The notes under the pieces were generated by a model. That model did no database searches and was not told the DNA's origin. It worked only from the letters and a program-made list of their open reading frames with translations. DNA of 64,000 nt from Acholoe squamosa (Eukaryota; Annelida; Polychaeta; Phyllodocida; Polynoidae), in NCBI GenBank assembly GCA_949317995.1, contig OX439043.1:743501-807500 (forward strand), read 5' to 3'. Below, in pieces: positions 51,401 through 59,358 of this stretch; position 1 is the stretch's first letter, and every line of letters starts with the position of its first letter. The position numbers and the translations under genes are program-made.

Positions 51401-54400
51401 GAGAGGTTCTGTAAGGGGATGGTGTTGTGGGATGGAAAAAGGGGCATCCTATCCGGTGCTGTGTCTAACGCAGGGCCAAGGACGATCATCACATGAATCT
51501 TGGGATTTATGTCAAAAGAAGGAAAACTCACCATTAAAAGTGTCAGTGGTCCTCTCAGCCAGTGTAGGATCAAGCAGGAGGTATTTATCCTTTGGTGGTT
51601 TGAGAAGAAAGACCAGTTTCCTTGGGGATCATTTTCTCCATTATTGAGCGTCAAAATGGCGGACGAAAGGAGTGGTTAATAACCAATCATGGTTGTCGTT
51701 CTTAATCATCTCCTTCAGCTAAGTAAAAAAAAAAGATTGTGGTTCTACCACGATCAGTGTACTGTGAAGAGTGATGAGCTATGTCAGGTGTATGGTCACA
51801 GAATGCATGTACACGCACACGGCACATGAGCACACAGCAAAGGACGCCTATGATTGGTGACAATAAGTGTAACCATGGTGAAAACTCAAGGTGATATCCG
51901 AGAAGTGTGTTATTGAGTCTGTGGACAATATTGAAGATCTATCATGGATAACTGATGCAGTATTCTTTAGGGTGCTAATATTTTTTGATTATGTAGGGTT
52001 TTAAAACGGTGGAAATTTGGTTGACTTAAGACGGTGGGGAGGTTGCTATGGTTACACCAAAAACATTAACCTGTGGGTTTCCAAAATGTTGCCACAGAGG
52101 TAGGTTAATGGGGCCTAAAAAAAAAGAAAAAAAAAAAAGTTGTGTTCAGGTATCCCAACCTACCCTAATTATTTGGCCCGACCCTAATTTTTTTAATTTT
52201 TTTTAGATTTTTTTGTAAAAATGACTACTATATGTACAAAGGAACGGAGTAGATATAGGGGTATATTTCCCCACTAGATGGACCTCCCCACCACCTGGGT
52301 CAGGTGGTACTGTGCTGCCACACCAGATGGCACTGCACTGAGACTGAACAAAGGAACTGAGTCATGGACTCCATGGACATTTGGTCATAAAAATCTAAAA
52401 AAAATCAGACCTACCTACCCTAATTTTTTCAGCTATGTTACCTGAACACAAGAATTTTTTTAGGCCTGGGAACTCGACAACTGTTTTACACCAGCTTTAA
52501 GCTCCATGTTAGGCCATATCGTAACAGTGTTCGTGTCGATATGGTTTAATGAGTTATACGTTTTAAGCTTACCTGTAGGAAATCGAACATCTCAAAAACC
52601 GTACAAGTAGGTGATGGAGATGTTAAAACCCCAGAGAGCAGAAAAATGCTGACTTTTGTAAAGTGACAAACATAAGACGTGTGTGTCAAGTAGAGGTGTA
52701 GAGGTCGGCGGAAAACGTCTTTGGAGAAACAGGGACTCGAACCCAGGACCCTCCAACTTCGAAGCGGAAGCTCTTCCTCTGAGCTACTTCCCCTGGCCTG
52801 ACGTTCTCTACCTTCCACCTATGCCTGGATCGGTGTGATACCGATAGGGAACTTGTGACTACCCTGGTGACCCGCCCCTGCGGGTCGGCCACCCGGGCAC
52901 GGGGAATCATGTTCCCCTACACAGGTAAAGTAGGAGAAACCATGATCCACAGTGATTTCCCTTTTTTTAAAAAAAAAATGGAAAATAACATAGGTAGTGG
53001 TAGACTACAACTTATAATGTGAGTAGGATCTGGACATGGTTATGTAAGTTGGTAACGACTGTACAAGTGTATACCCTGTGGAGTAGACATTGCTTATATC
53101 AAAACAAATTGGGAATTCCTTTGTTCTATAAATAGAGTAAATATGTTTTCCCAGTTTGATGGGTATGGGTACAGTGACGTGTAGTTTGTCTTGATTCTGC
53201 CAGTGCACATGCACTCTCCTCTTGTAGTAGTAACCTATAGGTACACTTGGTATTATGGTCCCCTTGTGGGTATTATGTAGTGCATCTGATAGATTATTGA
53301 GGTCTAGTTGTATTGTCTCATGGGATTAAATTTAGAGGGAGCTAACCTTCCAGTAGAGTGTTTAGTGAGTCCAGTAGGGTGTCTAAATCACTTGTTGTAA
53401 ATTTATGAGTCTCTCAATCTGTGAGTATCGGTATTAAACAATTCTCCTCCACAATTGTAGATAATATTACTGGAACACACACTTTAGAACCCAGTATCCC
53501 TATTTACACCAGGATTAGATTTAACATTACCTGGCTACTCACAAGCAGGCACACCAGTCAGACTATTCCTATTGTTCAATGTATCAAGGTACTTCCACAG
53601 TTACTTGGTTCAAACACATTGAGAAGATAAGAAACATATAAAAAATAACATCCTATTAGAGCAAACAAAACTAATATTATATAGAACACTACATAATCAG
53701 AACCTTTGAAGGAAAAGTTGTGAAGCTAAAGCTCCCTGACGGTGAACTATACACACAAAAAATACTCTGAATATCTTAGGCATTTCGCCTAACATTTGTT
53801 GGACTTGCTAACCCAAGTTGGGAGTTTGCACGTCCCCAAACCACCGAAGTTTTCTTGGGAGTTTACGCCTAACCATTAGGAAAAATGCCCGACTTGCCTG
53901 ATTTCTCCTAACTTGCCTTAGACTTTTCCACTAACTACATAGACTTTCAAGCAATATAGCAACTCTTTTAATTCTGAATTTCTGAAATGGAAAGTGTAAA
54001 CTCCACATAGGTTAAGACATCCAGAACAGAGCCTCTCCATTTGAGAAGCAAGTCCAATACCTCACATCATTTTCTTTGCAACCTGTGAACTTAGTTGCTC
54101 TGGGTTTATCATAATGTCAAAGATGTGGATATATGAGTAAATTAAATTTTCACAAAAAAGGTGTTTCCATTCTTCTTCATTGCTCCTTCAATAACAAATA
54201 TATATTTATTAAGTGTATTCTGTTAAATCACATGCCAGGTTGAATTGTAGAGGATTTTTTATGTCGATAGTCATTGATAGCACCATTATTCTGACATTCA
54301 TAGGCTTTACCATGATATGCACTTACCATAAAAATCCTCATGCAAACCACACTGCCACCTGGTGTGAAAGAAATCTACTACCCCTTAGACAAAACTGCTA

Positions 54401-55843
54401 CACCTTAGACAAAACTACTACCCCTTAGACATGTCTAAGTCAAGTCAGCTTGCCTTAATAGGTTAGTTAATACTACTAACACATTAGTAAGATGTTACTA
54501 ACATGTTGGGTATTTTGCCTAATGGGTGATTTTGTCTAAGTTAGATTAGTATTTACTAACTTGGATTATTTTCTGTGTACCAAGTTGGTAAGGGAGAGTA
54601 ATGGTGGTACAATAGGTATGCACTCATAAATAGCTGCACACCATGCAGTGACTGTTAGTGTAGCAGGTAAGATTTATGATTTAAGATGTATAGGAAGAGA
54701 AAAAGTGGAAAGTATTGTCACTCCCTTCATATAAACATCAACTACAATGGGTAACTCATGATAAAATCCATGGTACTGTGATGTGTGTAACAAAACCATC
54801 TCATGTATAGAATGAAGCAATGCGAGTGGGGCCATAAATAAGGGGCAAAGTGTCTGGTACTCATGCTACCCATATCTTCCTTAGCTAATTTTCTCATAAC
54901 TCAGTGAATAATAGATAGATCTTTTCTAATACTAACTAACTATACTATCACTGGTATAACTTATTGAGACATGTGGTACAATTTACTGTATGTTCAAGGG
55001 TGGGGAACCAAAGGATTGTGTATATAGTAGTGAGACTCCCCTGTCACCACCCATGGACCACTATCATCACAACCCCTGGGTGTTCAGTAACAAGTACTGG
55101 GTTAGAAAAGGAAATTAACTAATAGACTTATGGTCAGTTACATAAAGGGGGTTTACCCTACATGTCAGTATATAGACAATCCCTGTGCTATGAGTAGAAG
55201 TTGTAGAAAATCAAAGGTGAATTATATTGTGCGGTGGTATTTGCAAAGTATCAGAGTCAGGTAATGTGTCTAAAGTCAGTGATAATGGAACAAGGGTATA
55301 GAATTCATAAATATTCTCACTGAGTGCATTGAGCCATTAATAAGCTGAGCATTCATCATTTATAATTGAAAAGTCAGTAAATCTAAACTAAAATTGAAGA
55401 GGAAAGGTCTTGGCCAAGGAGTTTGACTGAAACTGTAAAAACCTCTAATTTTGGGCAATGATGAACTACTTTCTCAACCACCAGTTCTTCCAAGCATAAT
55501 TTGCATTTTTGCTTCATATAAATGAATGGGAGCAAGAACACATTTACCTTTTGGAAATGAAGGGTTTATTGTGATAGACATTATCAATCACACATATGTA
55601 TAACAGGTAGGTAAATGACTGCAACTTGCTACCTACCTGCTGGAGTTCCTACTGTGAGATACAACAGAGTGCACAACCCACCTACCTCAGACCATTCGCC
55701 CACAACTTACTCCTGCTCTGTGATTACCAAACCTGTGTCACCCAGGTGCTAGTAGTTCCCAAGTACCCTACAGGGGGCAATATTGATATTTTTCTCTTTT
55801 ACGCCTACTAGTAATACTACTGCTTCTACTACTTCTACTACTA

Positions 55844-55878
<35 letters not shown>

Positions 55879-58214
55879 ACTACTACTACTGCTACTTCCT
55901 ACACCTACTATGCTGTTGTACCTGGAACTACTATTCTACTACTGGTGTTGCAGTTGCTACTACACCTGTTGCTGCTACTGCTGCTGCTGTTACGCTACTT
56001 CTACTGCTGTTTTTGTTACTGCTGCTGGTGTCACTGCTACTGCTGCTGTCACTGCTACTGCTGCTTCTGCTCTTACTACTAGCTACTACTGTCGCTGCTG
56101 TTGTACTTACAACTGCACATGCCCATGCTTTTGCTGCACATGCACATGCTTCTGCTGCACATGCACATACTGGTGCTCCGCTGCACTTGCTCCTACCACT
56201 GCACATGCTCCTGCCTCTACTCATGCTCCTGCTACCCTGCTGCCGCTGATGCTGTCAAAGGAGACAGCGGACGTAATCTGCCCTTCCAAGAAAAATCAGG
56301 ACTCTTTATATAATGAGAGAAAGATCTAATCCCCTTTTCACCTGGATCCTTCCATCCCTGGATCAATCAACATGAAAAAAGGAAAATGTTTTTTGGAATA
56401 AGAGTACCAAAGTGGGATAACAGGTGTAACAACTGTGATAATTACCTTAATGCCACTTACATGTATAAGAGGATTATGGATCGTTAGGAGATTATTCTTG
56501 TAAGAGAAAAGTCAAAGCGTTTTAATTGGATTACTCACTACCAAAGGTGTGGGGTACACATACCCACCTCCCCACCTAACTACCTACCTATTACATGTAT
56601 AAGCGGATTATGGTTCATTAGAGATTAAGACATTCAAAGTCTGTATACAAAACTACAAAGGGTGGTTAAAATCTCTTTAAGTCTTTTATCGTTTCCCTCT
56701 GGGACCAACCACACTTAATGATTCTAAGGAATCGATGCCTACAGCAAACGGCAGGTGAAAATGGTTGCTGATACCCTAATTAGGTCACTATCTCATTTGC
56801 ATAATTGACCTGACCCTTGATTACAAACAAGGGGTTGCCTGGCTACACCTCGTGTTGTTTACAAACAAAGGGGTCATGTGACCGCACTCATATTTTTATT
56901 TTTAGTAAACCCGTTTCAAGGGACAGGGTGGGTCTACTAATTAAAATAATTACCAGGGTGGTTTACAACGGGAGACAAACACCCTACTGAGGAAAAATCT
57001 CTGTGACTATGGAATTAAAATCCTTTTAAGTCTTTTATCTTTTCCCTCTGGGACCAACCTCACTTAATGAGCTAAGGAATCTATGGGGGTTATCCAGCTG
57101 AAAAATAGAAATCTTGGTAGGATTACAAGTGTTAGAAACTGTGATAAATATCTTAATGAGGCTTACAGGTGTAACACAATGTCACTCATTATGAGATTAT
57201 AAAAAATCAAAGTTAAACATAAAGAAAAGACACTGTGACAAGAGTATTTGGTGAGATTATGGGTGATCACTTGCATTCTGTGTAGCGACTTATCTTTAGA
57301 TCTGTTGACATGAAACAGGTGGAAAGGTGTTGTGTTAACTGTATTTGGTGGGCTTACAAAAAAGTTAGAAGCTGTGATAATTATCTTAATACGACTTACA
57401 GGTGTAAGGAAGGTTCGCTTGTTAAGGTATTATAAGATTCCTTAATTCTTGCCCCTTCCCTTGTTAATAGGTGACCTAAACCAAACCCACCTTTCATCTA
57501 TTTAAACTGCAGTAAGAGGCTTATCTCCAGAGGAGTATATAAGGGAGGAGGAAAATTTCATTCACTCACACTTTCTCTTCAACCCTCATCAGGAGTAAAC
57601 GACCTACTAAGCTTCAGTTTTTTAGGGGAGATGAAAAGGTCAAAGGATTCAGCTTTTTTTTCCTACTGCTCAAGATGCTACCGAAGCTGCTTTTGCTTAC
57701 AACCCACGTGGTACTACTGCTACTGCTGCTGCTGCTGATGAAGGTGCTACTGCTACTGCTGCTGCTACTGCTGCTCCTGCTGATGAAGGTGCTACTACTG
57801 TTACTACTACTGGTGCTAATGAAGGTGCTACTGCTACTGCTGCTGCTGCTAATGAAGGTGCTACTTCTGCTACTGCTGCTGCTAATGAAGGTGCTACTGC
57901 TGCTACTGCTGCTGCTAATGAAGGTGCTACTGCTACTGCTGCTGCTGCTAATGAAGGTGCTACTGCTGCTACTGCTGCTGCTAATGAAGGTGCTACTACT
58001 GCTGCTGCTGCTGCTAATGAAGGTGCTACTGCTGCTGCTAATGAAGGTGCTACTGCTGCTACTGCTGCTGCTAATGAAGGTGCTACTGCTACTGCTGCTG
58101 CTGCTAATGAAGGTGCTACTGCTGCTACTGCTGCTGCTAATGAAGGTGCTACTACTGCTGCTGCTCCTGCTGATGAAGGTGCTACTACTGCTGCTGCTCC
58201 TGCTGATGAAGGTG

Positions 58215-58248
<34 letters not shown>

Positions 58249-59296
58249 TGCTAATGAAGGTGCTACTTCTGCTGCTGCTGCTGCTAATGAAGGTGCTACT
58301 GCTGCTCCTGCTAATGAAGGTGCTACTACTGCTGCTGCTGCTGCTAATGAAGGTGCTACTGCTGCTACTGCTGCTGCTAATGAAGGTGCTACTGCTGCTC
58401 CTGCTAATGAAGGTGCTACTACTGCTGCTGCTGCTGCTAATGAAGGTGCTACTGCTGCTACTGCTGCTGCTAATGAAGGTGCTACTACTGCTGCTACTGC
58501 TGCTGCTAATGAAGGTGCTACTGCTGCTACTGCTGCTGCTAATGAAGGTGCTACTACTGTTACTACTACTGGTGCTAATGAAGGTGCTACTGCTACTGCT
58601 GGTGCTGATGTTGAACATTATCAACCTCACGCTGGAGAAAAATATTGGTTAAACCCCCGTGAGGCCTATATGTATCTGTACTATAATGGCCATATATTGG
58701 TTTAACCCCTGTGAGGCCTATATGTTTCTGTACAATAATGGCCATATATTGGTTTAACCCCTGTGAGGCCTATATGTATCTGTACTATAATGGCTGTATA
58801 TTGGTTAAACCCCCTTGAGACCTATATGTATCTGTACTATAATGGCCGTATATTGGTTAAACCCCTGTGAGGCCTATATGTATCTGTACAATAATGGCCA
58901 TATATTGGTTTAACCCCTGTGAGGCCTATATGTATCTGTACAATAATGGCCATATATTGGTTTAACCCCTGTGAGGCCTAAAAGTATCTGTACAATAATG
59001 GCAGTATATTGGTTAAACCCCCGTGAGGCCTATATGTATCTGTACTATAATGGCTGTATATTGGTTTAACCCCTGTGAGGCCTATATGTATCTGTACAAT
59101 AATGGCCGTATATTGGTTAAACCCCCTTGAGGCCTATATGTATCTGTACAATAATAGCAGTATATTTGTTAAACCCGCATGAAGCCAACATATGTCTGTA
59201 CGATAATGGCAGTATATTAGGTAAAACCCACACAAGGCCTATCTGTATCTATGATAATGGCAGTATAATCATTGGGTAAAACCAAAACACACAAGG

Positions 59297-59358
<62 letters not shown>

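Noticed and set aside
55783..56329. Thr/Ala/Cys-rich frames
   Set aside because: Frame switches several times within the trinucleotide tract and no single frame is preserved; kept only as a repeat.
57614..58652. Poly-Ser/Phe (minus) and poly-Leu/Met (plus) frames of more than 320 codons
   Set aside because: Off-frame readings of the 33-bp repeat; implausible composition. The Ala/Thr frame is the better candidate.
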